A stretch of 64,000 nt of DNA from Castellaniella sp040276085 (GTDB taxonomy: Bacteria; Pseudomonadota; Gammaproteobacteria; Burkholderiales; Burkholderiaceae_B): positions 124,001 through 188,000 of the forward strand of contig NZ_JBELOK010000004.1 of NCBI RefSeq assembly GCF_040276085.1, read 5' to 3'. The position numbers and the translations under genes are program-made. This document shows, piece by piece, positions 33,515 to 42,046 of this stretch (position 1 is the first letter of the stretch; the number at the start of each line of letters is the position of its first letter). The notes under the pieces were generated by a model. It searched no databases and was not told the origin of the DNA. It saw only the letters and a program-made list of their open reading frames with translations.

Positions 33515-35070
33515 CTTTTATGACCACCAACCGTGCACATAACATCGCTGCGTATCGCATCCCGAGACGCTTGCGCCTGGCCACCCTGACCGCAGGCTGC
33601 CTGTTGCTGACCGCCTGCGCTGCCGTCGGCCCGGATTATCAGGCACCGTCGGTTGATAGTAGTGAAGGATGGTCCTTGCCGCTAGCGAACGCCTCCAGTC
33701 ATGCAGATCTAAGCAACTGGTGGGCCGGGCTGAACGATCCGGTGCTGGATCGTCTGATCGCCACAGCCCTGGCACAAAATTTAGACCTGCAACAGGCAGC
33801 AGCGAAGATCGACGAAGCCCGCGCCCTGCGCGATCGGGTTGCGGGTGAGCGCCTACCAGCTGTCGGCGCCGGCGCCAGCATCAACCGGCGTCGGCAGAGC
33901 GAGAATGGACCTCTGCCGATCGACTCCATGCCCGGCGTGGACGCCACGCAGACTATTTACGATGCAGGCTTTGACGCAGCCTGGGAGCTTGATCTGTTTG
34001 GTGCCAGGCAACGCGCTCTGGAAGGCGCGGACGCACGGCTGCAGGCCACCCAAGCCGAGGCACAGGGCGTGCGCATACGCATCGTCGCCGAGGTGGCACG
34101 CGATTGGTTTACAGCAGTTGGCACTGAACACGAATTGCGTGCGCAGGCATCCACACTGAACACGCTGCAGCAAACACTCGAACTGACCCGGTTGCGACAA
34201 GCCCACGGGGATGCACCGCTTGCTGACGTGGACGTCGCCTATGCACAATGGGCCGCCGCCAACGCACTGACGCCCGACATCCAGGCGCGTCAACGCGCTG
34301 CCGTGCTGGGCCTGGGCGTACTGCTGGGCTCTCCACCAGAACGCGAGCTTTCACTACTGAAGGGCCAAATGGGCTCACTCACGTTGCGGACCTTACCTAT
34401 AGGCGAGCGCGCCGACATACTGCGCCGACGTCCCGACGTTCTGGCTGCAGAGCGGCACCTGGCGGCAAGCACGGCCGATATCGGTGTTGCCACAGCCGAA
34501 TTGTTCCCCAAGCTATCGATCGGCATCGGCGGCGGGTTTCAGGCGCTTAGCACAGGAAACTGGTTTGATGCATCCAGTTCCCGCTTTTCCATCCTGCCAC
34601 TGGTGTCCTGGAGGCTGTTCGACGGCGGTCGGGTACGCGCGGAGATCCGGGCCAGCGAGGCGGCTGCCCATCAAGCCGCACTGGCCTACGAGCAGGCCGT
34701 ACTGGCTGCCTTGGGCGATGCCGAACAGACATTAAGCGACTACCACGCAGGGCTTGCGACCCTGGAGCGTCTTACTGCCGCGTTGAACGCATCGCGTACC
34801 AGCTACGAACGCAGCAGAGCGCGCTACGCCGCGGGCGACATGACGCTGGTCGAACTGCTGGTCGTCCAGCGCACTTATCACGAAACAGAAAAAACAGTGG
34901 CGCACGCCCATCTGAACGCAGCCGTGCAAATGGTCGCTCTGTACAAAGCACTGGGCGGTGGTTGGGATGCACCAGCACAGTCATCCTTAACACCGCTCTC
35001 GGCCGAAGAACATTACCGCATCTACAAAAACCCAGCCCAAACACAAAAGGAGATTAACCATGCAAATTAA
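33511..35070 (+). CDS. NodT-type outer-membrane efflux lipoprotein
   Basis: A 519-residue TolC-fold protein of the NodT/OprM group. The signal ends in lipobox LTAC with C36 as the lipid-bearing residue, followed by AVGPDYQAP. The two outer-membrane-factor repeats show LNDPVLDRLIATALAQNLDL and RRPDVLAAERHLAASTADIGVA. It completes a tripartite pump with the adaptor and ABC exporter of the same operon. Its last codons overlap the next small membrane gene by 11 bp. Confidence 0.94.
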   Translation: MTFMTTNRAHNIAAYRIPRRLRLATLTAGCLLLTACAAVGPDYQAPSVDSSEGWSLPLANASSHADLSNWWAGLNDPVLDRLIATALAQNLDLQQAAAKIDEARALRDRVAGERLPAVGAGASINRRRQSENGPLPIDSMPGVDATQTIYDAGFDAAWELDLFGARQRALEGADARLQATQAEAQGVRIRIVAEVARDWFTAVGTEHELRAQASTLNTLQQTLELTRLRQAHGDAPLADVDVAYAQWAAANALTPDIQARQRAAVLGLGVLLGSPPERELSLLKGQMGSLTLRTLPIGERADILRRRPDVLAAERHLAASTADIGVATAELFPKLSIGIGGGFQALSTGNWFDASSSRFSILPLVSWRLFDGGRVRAEIRASEAAAHQAALAYEQAVLAALGDAEQTLSDYHAGLATLERLTAALNASRTSYERSRARYAAGDMTLVELLVVQRTYHETEKTVAHAHLNAAVQMVALYKALGGGWDAPAQSSLTPLSAEEHYRIYKNPAQTQKEINHAN

Positions 35071-35263
35071 CATCGGAAATATCGATCGCCTAATACGTAT
35101 CTTCATCGGCCTAGTGCTGCTGAGCCTACCTTTTTGGCTTGATACACCATGGCGCTGGCTGGGCCTGATTGGTGTCATGCCCTTGGTTACGGGTTTGGCG
35201 GGCCACTGTCCAGGATATCGCCTGTTGGGTCGCAACACCTGTTCATCACATAAGCCAGAGTGA
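35060..35263 (+). CDS. Small DUF2892 (YgaP-like) inner-membrane protein
   Basis: A 67-residue protein with two hydrophobic helices and the DUF2892 pattern IGNIDRLIRIFIGLVLL, then a cysteine after GLAGHCPGYRLLGRNTC. The two C-terminal cysteines are typical of this rhodanese-linked family. AAGGAG lies 8 bp before the start. It overlaps the efflux lipoprotein gene and is followed by a cut metallo-hydrolase gene. A sulfur-related role is known for YgaP, which carries a rhodanese domain this protein lacks. Confidence 0.8.
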   Translation: MQINIGNIDRLIRIFIGLVLLSLPFWLDTPWRWLGLIGVMPLVTGLAGHCPGYRLLGRNTCSSHKPE

Positions 35264-35270
35264 GCATTTC

Positions 35271-35429
35271 ATGAAGTTGAGTTTTCTGGGTGCAGCACGC
35301 AAGGTCACTGGCTCATGTTTTCTAGTGGAAACAGCAAACGCTCGTTTTCTGGTCGACTGTGGCATGGTGCAAGGCGGACGGGAAGCATCCGCACGTAATC
35401 ACAAGCCATTCCATTTCGATCCGGAAAAG
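35271..35429 (+). pseudogene. Metallo-beta-lactamase (RNA-processing/CPSF-type) gene cut after 53 codons
   Basis: The reading frame opens MKLSFLGAARKVTGSCFLVE, then FLVDCGMVQGG and ARNHKPFHFDPEK, an excellent match to the N-terminus of MBL-fold proteins of the YsxB/CPSF group. At about 35429, just before the expected zinc motif, the sequence changes to internal transposase code. All of the catalytic part is gone. The gene was presumably the last of this strand run before an IS-linked deletion. Confidence 0.8.
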
Positions 35430-35705
35430 CGCGCTGGTACCTCAAGCGCTTGCCAGGCAAGGAGAACGTGCGCGTCATCGTCATGGATCTGTCCGAGACC
35501 TACCGTGCCATCGCCCGCAAATACTTTCCTAACGCCCTGATCGTAGCCGACCGCTTTCATGTGGTGCGCATGGTCAACCAACACTTCCTGAAGTTATGGC
35601 AGAGTCAAGACCCCGAGGGGCGCAAGAACCGGGGGCTGCGCAGCCTCGAACGGTGTGATTAACCGCGTCTGATGAATGTTGATCCCCCGATTATGGGGTA
35701 GAGCC
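35430..35705 (+). mobile_element. ISL3-family (ISPpu12-like) remnant with 5' and internal deletions
   Basis: Residues RWYLKRLPGKENVRVIVMDL through ADRFHVVRMVNQHFLKLW belong to the DDE domain of ISL3 transposases. The frame then jumps, after RKNRGLRSL, to the last codons of the gene in another frame (NGVINRV then stop). The final 58 bp (35648-35705), which include the likely right inverted repeat ending GGGGTAGAGCC, recur at 63353-63410 with 4 differences. No left end is present, so the element is dead. Confidence 0.8.
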
Positions 35706-35710
35706 TAAGC

Positions 35711-35795
35711 TGGTGCCCGGGGCCGGAATCGAACCGGCACGCCTTGCGGCGGGGGATTTTGAGTCCCCTGCGTCTACCAATTTCACCACCCGGGC
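35711..35795 (-). tRNA. tRNA-Leu (anticodon CAA)
   Basis: Minus-strand cloverleaf of 85 nt with encoded CCA (35711-35713). Acceptor GCCCGGG pairs with CCCGGGC; the anticodon stem GGGGA/TCCCC holds loop CTCAAAA, giving CAA (reads UUG). The long variable arm expected for leucine is visible, and the T-arm GCCGGTTCGATTCCGGC is perfect. It sits 5 bp from the ISL3 remnant. Confidence 0.95.
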
Positions 35796-35837
35796 AGGGT
35801 CGGGATGGCTGAATGCCAACCCGGAAACGGATGGCCA

Positions 35838-36872
35838 TTATACGGTGTTTTTTGGTTTTGTCTCCTGGCGGCGCCAGGCACCGGGGCTGCGACCATAACT
35901 GGCCTTGAAACTGCGCCCCATGTGGGCGGCGTCCGAGAACCCGCAATCGGAGGCAACCGTGGCAATGCTTTTGTCGGTTTCGCGCAGCAGCCAGCAGGCC
36001 TGCTGCAGGCGGGCCTCGCGGGCGCACGCCTGTGGGCTGGTGTGCAGGTGCTGGCTAAACAGGCGCTGCAGCTGGCGGGGCGACACACCCACGTGGCTGG
36101 CCAGCTGGGCCAGCGTAAGAGACTGACCGGCATATTGCTGTATCAGCAGCATGGCGCGGCGCACGGCGGGCGGGCTGTCTGCGGGCACCCCGGCAGGCGG
36201 TGGCTGTACCTGGCTGTGGGATTCTCCTGTCTGGATCTGCAGGCCGCGCAAGGCACGCTGAATATTCGCCGTGGGCAGGTGGCGCGCCAGAATGCGGGCG
36301 GCAACGTCCACCACGGCGGGGCCGCCCGCGCAGCTGATCCGGCGGCGGTCGAACACCGTGGGTCTGTCGGTGACCAGGGCCTCAAGTGGCCAGGATGGAT
36401 AGGCGGCCAAAAATTGCCGGTATAGCCCGCCGGGTACACACAAGCGATGCTGCGCCATCACGCCCGCCTGAGCCGTGGCAAACACGCCGTTGGCCAGGGC
36501 AACAATATGGCAGCCCGCCTTGGCGGCCTGACGCAACCAGGACATCAGGCCGGGCGAGTAACCACCCGCAGGAGCCTGCGGGCCGCCCACCACCACAATG
36601 TAATCAAAACGGGCTGGATCTCCGGGCAAATGGGTGGGTGTTACTTGCACACCACTGGCGGAGCGCACGGGGATCAGGGTATCGGCCACGACTTCCCAGG
36701 CGCAGGGCCCATCGGCATCGGTTTGGGAGTCCAGCATCCCCAATAAATCTGCAAAAGCCGCCAGTGCCCCCATGGCAAATTGCGGCAACAACACAAAGCC
36801 CATTCGCAGCAAGATGGGGGGAGAGCTGTCTGTCGGATTGACAAACACATTATTGATGTCGTTATTATTCAT
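35838..36872 (-). CDS. GlxA-type regulator (DJ-1/PfpI domain plus AraC helix-turn-helix)
   Basis: A 344-residue transcription factor. Residues 20-210 form a DJ-1/PfpI-like domain (FDYIVVVGGPQAP, then ALANGVFATAQAGV, with glycine-asparagine where active enzymes have cysteine). Residues 235-335 form an AraC-type double helix-turn-helix (LTLAQLASHVGVSPRQLQRLF and SIATVASDCGFSDAAHMGRSF). Many relatives control amine, betaine or amino acid catabolism. It is divergent from the serine deaminase gene across 288 AT-rich bp, so control of that gene is possible. Confidence 0.92.
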   Translation of the reverse strand: MNNNDINNVFVNPTDSSPPILLRMGFVLLPQFAMGALAAFADLLGMLDSQTDADGPCAWEVVADTLIPVRSASGVQVTPTHLPGDPARFDYIVVVGGPQAPAGGYSPGLMSWLRQAAKAGCHIVALANGVFATAQAGVMAQHRLCVPGGLYRQFLAAYPSWPLEALVTDRPTVFDRRRISCAGGPAVVDVAARILARHLPTANIQRALRGLQIQTGESHSQVQPPPAGVPADSPPAVRRAMLLIQQYAGQSLTLAQLASHVGVSPRQLQRLFSQHLHTSPQACAREARLQQACWLLRETDKSIATVASDCGFSDAAHMGRSFKASYGRSPGAWRRQETKPKNTV

Positions 36873-37160
36873 TTTATTCCAATCCGCGTCGTTATAATTC
36901 TAAATAAAATCACCTACACCAAAATGAAATTTACCTAGATACTAAAATTTACCCTTAAGGATAATATTTATACATAGAAAATGTCGTATTTATGCAAGAT
37001 AGATTATGACAAATGTCTAGAATCGTAAGCCATCCAAGGTGGGTGTCGAGATGGCCTCAATTTGCAAGCCAGCCGCGCCAGGGTGGGTATCCCTATTCTC
37101 AGGTGTACATACCATCAACTGGCGTTTCTCACCGGCAACTGTAGGGTTTTTGGGGGCACC

Positions 37161-38588
37161 ATGGCTTTATCTGTGTTTGACATTTTCAAGATCGGCATCG
37201 GGCCGTCCAGCTCGCATACAGTGGGTCCGATGCGCGCCGCACGCAACTTTGCGCGCAACCTGCAAGATCGCCAGGTCTTGGGCCAGGTGGCCACGCTGTC
37301 CATCCATTTGTATGGCTCGCTGGCCGAAACCGGTGCGGGGCATCGCACCGACATGGGGATCATGCTGGGCTTGATGGGTGAGGCTCCCGATACCGTGGAT
37401 CCCGCCGCCATCAGCGGGCTGATGGACCAGGTTACGCAAACCGGGCAGTTAAGGCTCTGGCATCAGCACAGCATTGCCTTTGATCCTAAAACCGTGTTCT
37501 CCGGGCGGGTACAGCCGCTGCCCGAGCACCCCAACGGGATGCGTTTTATTGCTCTGGATGCACAGGGGGCACCGCTTCTGGATGAGCGCTACGTATCGAT
37601 TGGTGGCGGGTTTATCCGCGCATTGGACAGCATCGAAACAGATGAAACCGTGCCCGAGCACGAGCCCATGCCCTACCCGTTTGCGCACGCCAATGAGTTG
37701 ATGGCGCAATGTGCCCGGCACAATCTCACCATTGCACAGCTGATGATGGCCAACGAAGCCACCTTGCGGCCCACCACCGAAGTGCGGGCGGGTGTGCTGC
37801 GCATTGCGCGGGTCATGGACGATGCCATCGACCGCGGCTGCGGGCTGCAGGGGTCGCTGCCAGATGCCATTTTGCCGGGCGGGCTTAAGGTAAAGCGCCG
37901 GGCACCCGCGCTGTATCAGGAACTACTGTCCAAATCGCGCTCACGCGAGCCGGGCAGTACGCGTGCCCCCGCACCAGTCAATCCCGACGATGTGATGTTT
38001 GCCATGGATTGGGTCAATCTGTATGCCATGGCTGTCAACGAGGAAAACGCCGCCAGCGGCCGGGTGGTCACGGCCCCCACCAATGGGGCATCGGGCCTGC
38101 TGCCCGCCGTGTTGCGCTATTACCGCACATTTATCCCGGGCTGGTCTGAAGACGGCGTGGTGGATTTCTTACTCACTGCCGCCGCCATCGGCTTTTTGTA
38201 CAAAGAAAACGCTTCCATCTCGGGCGCCGAGGTAGGTTGCCAGGGTGAGGTGGGCGTAGCGTGTTCGATGGCGGCAGGCGGGCTTACCGCCGTGATGGGG
38301 GGTTCGGTGGCCCAGATCGAAAACGCTGCCGAGATCGGCATGGAGCACAATCTGGGCCTTACCTGCGATCCTGTCGGCGGGTTGGTTCAGATCCCCTGCA
38401 TCGAGCGCAATGCCATGGGTGGCAACAAGGCGATCAATGCTTCGCGGCTGGCCATGCATGGCAACGGTACACACCATGTGACGCTGGACATGGTGATTGA
38501 AACCATGCGTCAAACTGGCGCCGACATGAAATCCCAATATAAAGAAACCTCACGCGGCGGGCTGGCGGTCAACGTGGTGGAGTGCTAA
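37161..38588 (+). CDS. sdaA: L-serine ammonia-lyase
   Basis: A 475-residue iron-sulfur enzyme that deaminates L-serine to pyruvate. It begins SVFDIFKIGIGPSSSHTVGPM, the fused alpha/beta type I form. The cluster cysteines lie in GCQGEVGVACSMAAGG and LTCDPVGGLVQIPCIERN. The ATG at 37161 was chosen because the family always starts at SVFDIFKIGIGPS; upstream in-frame codons have no support. I looked for a glycine riboswitch in the 288-bp leader and see none. Confidence 0.96.
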   Translation: MALSVFDIFKIGIGPSSSHTVGPMRAARNFARNLQDRQVLGQVATLSIHLYGSLAETGAGHRTDMGIMLGLMGEAPDTVDPAAISGLMDQVTQTGQLRLWHQHSIAFDPKTVFSGRVQPLPEHPNGMRFIALDAQGAPLLDERYVSIGGGFIRALDSIETDETVPEHEPMPYPFAHANELMAQCARHNLTIAQLMMANEATLRPTTEVRAGVLRIARVMDDAIDRGCGLQGSLPDAILPGGLKVKRRAPALYQELLSKSRSREPGSTRAPAPVNPDDVMFAMDWVNLYAMAVNEENAASGRVVTAPTNGASGLLPAVLRYYRTFIPGWSEDGVVDFLLTAAAIGFLYKENASISGAEVGCQGEVGVACSMAAGGLTAVMGGSVAQIENAAEIGMEHNLGLTCDPVGGLVQIPCIERNAMGGNKAINASRLAMHGNGTHHVTLDMVIETMRQTGADMKSQYKETSRGGLAVNVVEC

Positions 38589-38607
38589 GGCACAACCAAG
38601 CCAGGCA

Positions 38608-39648
38608 TCAGGCAGGCGGCGCGTTGGCAGCGCGCACCACACCGATGCTGGCTGCCACCACCAGGCCCACGCCCAGGATCTGCTGGCCATCCATGCTTTG
38701 CCCCAAAATAAGCCAACCAGCCACTGCGGCGATGGCGGGCTCCAGGCTCATCAGCACGCCAAAGGTGGCCGCCGACAGGCGGCGCAAGGCCTGAATTTCA
38801 AGAATGTACGGCACCAGCGGCACCAGAATGGCCAGGCCGGCTGTCAGCAGTAGCTGCCGGGCCGGAAACACCAGGCTGCCAGTTTCTGACGCAGCAAAGG
38901 GCAGTGAAAACAGCGCGGCCACCATCAGGGATACCGTCAACCCTTGCAAGCCGGGAAACACGCGCCCTACCCGCTTCATCATCACAATGTAAGTAGCCCA
39001 ACCAGTAGCGGCCAGCAGTGCATAGCCAATGCCCAGCACATCCACGCCACCCAGCCTGGCATCGCCAATGGCCAGCAGCACGATGCCGGCGGCGGCCAAC
39101 ACAGGCCACACCAGGGCGCGCCGGCCACGGGCACCCACGGCAGCAACCAACAGTGGGCCGCAAAACTCAAGTGCCACAGCCAGGTGCTGGGGCAGGCGCT
39201 CGATGGCCATGAAAAACGCCAGGGTCAGCACCGCCATGCCCGCCCCCAGGATCACGGCCGCTTTCCATTGGACGGCCGTCATGCGGTGCAAGGGCGGGCG
39301 CACCACCACCAGCAAAGCCAGCGCCGCCCAACCCAGGCGCAAGCTGGAAGAGCTCAGCGGCCCATACACTTCGATTACCGGCACAAACAGGGATACCCCC
39401 AGTTGTACGCTGATGATGGACACCACAGCCATCAATACCGCCCACAGATGGCCTGTCGGGCGGGAAGGCTTGCTATCCTGGGTTTTTGCCTGCGGATTTT
39501 CGGCTGATGGGCGCGGTGATGTGCGCACAGCGGGTGCGGCCGAAGACGAATGGCGGGCCTTCACTGAAGCACTTTGGCGAGCGGGCAAAAATGGCTTATC
39601 GTTGAACACTGAAAATCTTTGCGGCAGGTGCAGCCTGCCCCTCAGCAT
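38608..39648 (-). CDS. EamA/DMT-family transporter (RhtA-like)
   Basis: A ten-helix inner-membrane exporter of the drug/metabolite family, closest by eye to RhtA (threonine/homoserine export): it has two EamA repeats with SLRLGWAALALLVVVRPPL and ATFGVLMSLEPAIAAVAGWLILG. The frame from 39648 codes about 70 polar residues before the first helix, which is unusual, so the true start may lie downstream (GTG near residue 30) or the tail may be real. It is convergent with sdaA, 19 bp away. Confidence 0.85.
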   Translation of the reverse strand: MLRGRLHLPQRFSVFNDKPFLPARQSASVKARHSSSAAPAVRTSPRPSAENPQAKTQDSKPSRPTGHLWAVLMAVVSIISVQLGVSLFVPVIEVYGPLSSSSLRLGWAALALLVVVRPPLHRMTAVQWKAAVILGAGMAVLTLAFFMAIERLPQHLAVALEFCGPLLVAAVGARGRRALVWPVLAAAGIVLLAIGDARLGGVDVLGIGYALLAATGWATYIVMMKRVGRVFPGLQGLTVSLMVAALFSLPFAASETGSLVFPARQLLLTAGLAILVPLVPYILEIQALRRLSAATFGVLMSLEPAIAAVAGWLILGQSMDGQQILGVGLVVAASIGVVRAANAPPA

Positions 39649-39685
39649 ACATTTGCGGATCCATGACTATACAGGACACTCCTCC

Positions 39686-40138
39686 ATGACTTCTTCGCCT
39701 TCAAACCCATCGGCCAGCGCGCTGCATCAAAGGATCCAGACACAGTTTGATCGCGCCGGCCTGATGCACCACCTGGGGGCTCGTCTGGGAGACGTAGCGC
39801 CAGGCAGGGTGCACGTGCACCTGCCGTACGCCCCAAGCCTCACCCAGCACATGGGATTTTTTCATGCGGGTGCCACCGCCGCCATTGCCGACTCTGCGGG
39901 CGGTTTTGCTGCCATGACGCTAGCCCCCGAGGGCTACACGGCACTGTCGGTAGAGTTCAAGATCAATATGCTGGCGCCCGCCCAGGGAGAATCCCTTGAA
40001 GCCATCGGCAAGGTCATCCGCAAAGGCCGCACGCTCACTATCGTGCAGGTGGATGTGTTTGCCCTGAATGCCGGAGAAAAAACTCCGGTGGCCCTGATGC
40101 AACAAACCATGATCAACATCCCGGATCGCCAGCCATGA
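39686..40138 (+). CDS. PaaI-family hotdog thioesterase
   Basis: A 150-residue hotdog-fold protein with the PaaI/DUF4442-type core MGFFHAGATAAIADSAGGFAA and a later SVEFKINMLAPAQGE strand. The start at 39686 gives the normal length; an in-frame reading from 39029 is a shadow of the opposite-strand gene. Its stop overlaps the next oxidoreductase gene by ATGA. The CoA ester it cleaves cannot be read. Confidence 0.88.
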   Translation: MTSSPSNPSASALHQRIQTQFDRAGLMHHLGARLGDVAPGRVHVHLPYAPSLTQHMGFFHAGATAAIADSAGGFAAMTLAPEGYTALSVEFKINMLAPAQGESLEAIGKVIRKGRTLTIVQVDVFALNAGEKTPVALMQQTMINIPDRQP

Positions 40139-41118
40139 GTCTTGCCGTACCTTTGTCGGTGCTTGATCTTGCACCCATCACCGAGGGCGGCAGCGCCGCT
40201 GAATCCTTTGCCCATACCGTGGATCTGGCCCAACATGCCGAGACCTGGGGCTATCACCGCTACTGGATGGCCGAACACCATGGCATGGCGGGCATTGCCA
40301 GCGCGGCCACATCCGTACTGATCGGCCACGTGGCCGGCGCCACCAGCCGTATCCGGGTGGGTGCCGGCGGCATCATGCTGCCCAACCACTCACCCCTGGT
40401 CATTGCCGAGCAATTTGGCACACTGGCCACGCTGTATCCGGGGCGAATCGACCTCGGCCTGGGCCGGGCCCCGGGGTCGGACCAAACCACGGCCCGCGCG
40501 CTGCGCCGGACACTCAATACCTCGTCGGATGCGTTTCCACAGGATGTAGTCGAGCTGATGGGATATTTTCAGGGGGCCAACCCAGTGCGGGCCACTCCCG
40601 GCGAAGGCTGCGAGATCCCGGTGTGGATCCTGGGCTCCAGCCTGTTTGGCGCACAGCTGGCAGCGGCCCTGGGCCTGCCCTATGCGTTTGCCTCGCACTT
40701 TGCGCCAGCGCAGATGATGGACGCCATCCGCGTGTACCGCCAGCATTTCCAGCCCTCCGAGCATCTGGACAAACCTTATGTGATGCTGGGGTTCAATGTC
40801 TTTGCGGCAGATACGGATGAAGACGCCCGCTATCTGGCCAGCTCGTGGCAACAATCGTTTGTCAATTTGCGCACCGGGCGGCCAGGCCGCCTGCCACCAC
40901 CGGTAGAGGGTTATTTTGATCATCTGCCTTTTGCGGCACGCGAGCTTTTACAACAGGTTCTGTCTTGCGCAGCACTGGGCGGGCCCGACACCGTGGCCGC
41001 ACAAACCGCTGCATTTATTGCCCGCACCGGCGCCGACGAGTTGATGGTTACCTGCAATATGCACGATCACGCGGCGCGCCTGCGCGCCTACGAAATTGTG
41101 GCGGGGCTTATGGCGTAA
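40135..41118 (+). CDS. LLM-class flavin-dependent oxidoreductase
   Basis: A 327-residue luciferase-like protein of the MsnO8/YhbW type. It opens PLSVLDLAPITEGGSAAESF, has RYWMAEHHGMAGIASAATSVL and GRIDLGLGRAPGSDQTTARALRR, all hallmarks of this FMN-linked subgroup. It is coupled to the thioesterase gene by overlap. Its last 11 bp overlap the convergent nadE end. No substrate is known for the group in general. Confidence 0.9.
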   Translation: MSLAVPLSVLDLAPITEGGSAAESFAHTVDLAQHAETWGYHRYWMAEHHGMAGIASAATSVLIGHVAGATSRIRVGAGGIMLPNHSPLVIAEQFGTLATLYPGRIDLGLGRAPGSDQTTARALRRTLNTSSDAFPQDVVELMGYFQGANPVRATPGEGCEIPVWILGSSLFGAQLAAALGLPYAFASHFAPAQMMDAIRVYRQHFQPSEHLDKPYVMLGFNVFAADTDEDARYLASSWQQSFVNLRTGRPGRLPPPVEGYFDHLPFAARELLQQVLSCAALGGPDTVAAQTAAFIARTGADELMVTCNMHDHAARLRAYEIVAGLMA

Positions 41119-41938
41119 GTGGCAAGGCACGCTTATGCGCGCTGCGCCGCCAGGCCGAGACAATGATCTCAAACGTCTGGGCAGGCACGTCTTTGCCTTC
41201 GAGGAAATCGTCGATCTCATCGTAGCTGACGCCAAAGGCCTCTTCATCAGGCTTCAGGGGGCTGAGCTGCTCGAGGTCGGCGGTGGGCACCTTGTACACC
41301 AGGGCATGGGGTGCGCCCATCTGAGTGGCCAGCGCACGCACACGGCGCTTGTTCAAACCCGCCAGGGGCGTCACATCGGCCGCGCCATCGCCAAACTTGG
41401 TAAAAAACCCCATCAGTGCCTCGGCGGCGTGGTCGGTACCCACCACCAGGCCGCCTCGCGCACCGGCCACCGCATACTGGGCCACCATGCGCTGGCGCGC
41501 CTTGATATTGCCGTGTAAAAAATCTTGCTGGGCGGCATCGCGAAACCCCTGGCCTGCGGCTTGCACAGCCGCCAGCATGGCATCGGCCGCCGGCCGGACA
41601 TCGACGGTTTGCTGGACATCGGGCTGGATCACCTGCAAACCAACCTGGGCATCGGCTTCGTCAAGTTGCGTACCGTAGGGCAGACGCATGGCCACAAACT
41701 GTACATCCAGGCCCTGTTTGCGGGCACGCTGCACCGCACGCTGGGACAAACAACCAGCCGTCAGGGAATCCACCCCACCACTGATACCCAGCACCAGGGC
41801 ATGGGCGCCCACGGAAAGCAGAAGTTGCGACAAAAACTCGACCCTGAGCTCAATCTCGGTGGCGGCGTCAAAATCTTCGCGCATACCCAGGCCCAGGCGA
41901 ATCTGCAGTTGCAGGGCACGTTGTTCGGGGGTTAACAA
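41108..41938 (-). CDS. nadE: Ammonia-dependent NAD+ synthetase
   Basis: Final step of NAD synthesis from deamido-NAD. The 276-residue protein has the ATP pyrophosphatase P-loop GISGGVDS, the GNIKARQRMVAQYAVAG loop and GTDHAAEALMGFFTKFGDGAADVTPLAGLNKR. I chose a TTG start at 41936-41938, preceded by GGAG at 7 bp, because it restores the family N-terminus. The next in-frame ATG (41884) would lose the first helix. It follows an ilvD terminator, so expression needs its own promoter or read-through. Confidence 0.92.
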   Translation of the reverse strand: MLTPEQRALQLQIRLGLGMREDFDAATEIELRVEFLSQLLLSVGAHALVLGISGGVDSLTAGCLSQRAVQRARKQGLDVQFVAMRLPYGTQLDEADAQVGLQVIQPDVQQTVDVRPAADAMLAAVQAAGQGFRDAAQQDFLHGNIKARQRMVAQYAVAGARGGLVVGTDHAAEALMGFFTKFGDGAADVTPLAGLNKRRVRALATQMGAPHALVYKVPTADLEQLSPLKPDEEAFGVSYDEIDDFLEGKDVPAQTFEIIVSAWRRSAHKRALPLTP

Positions 41939-41951
41939 GACAAGTCTCCAG

Positions 41952-41995
41952 AAAAACAGATGGGGCTGCATCACCCAAAGGAAATGCAGCCCCAT
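41952..41995 (-). terminator. Rho-independent terminator of ilvD
   Basis: Perfect 12-bp stem (41960-41971 with 41984-41995) followed on the minus strand by CTGTTTTTC. It lies 52 bp past the ilvD stop and 13 bp before the nadE start. Confidence 0.88.
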
Positions 41996-42046
41996 ACGAT
42001 ACAGCGAAATGGCCCACCCCAGCGGCATGGGCCCTAGCGGGTAGCC

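Noticed and set aside
36386..36841. Plus-strand frames across the GlxA-like regulator
   Set aside because: They are shadows of the minus-strand gene with proline- and arginine-rich, low-quality translations.
36873..37160. Glycine riboswitch before the serine deaminase gene
   Set aside because: The leader lacks the conserved aptamer core segments and paired P1/P3 elements; it is simply AT-rich on the left and irregular on the right.
39029..39685. Long + strand frame upstream of the thioesterase
   Set aside because: It is the complement of the EamA transporter gene and has no family resemblance before the ATG at 39686.
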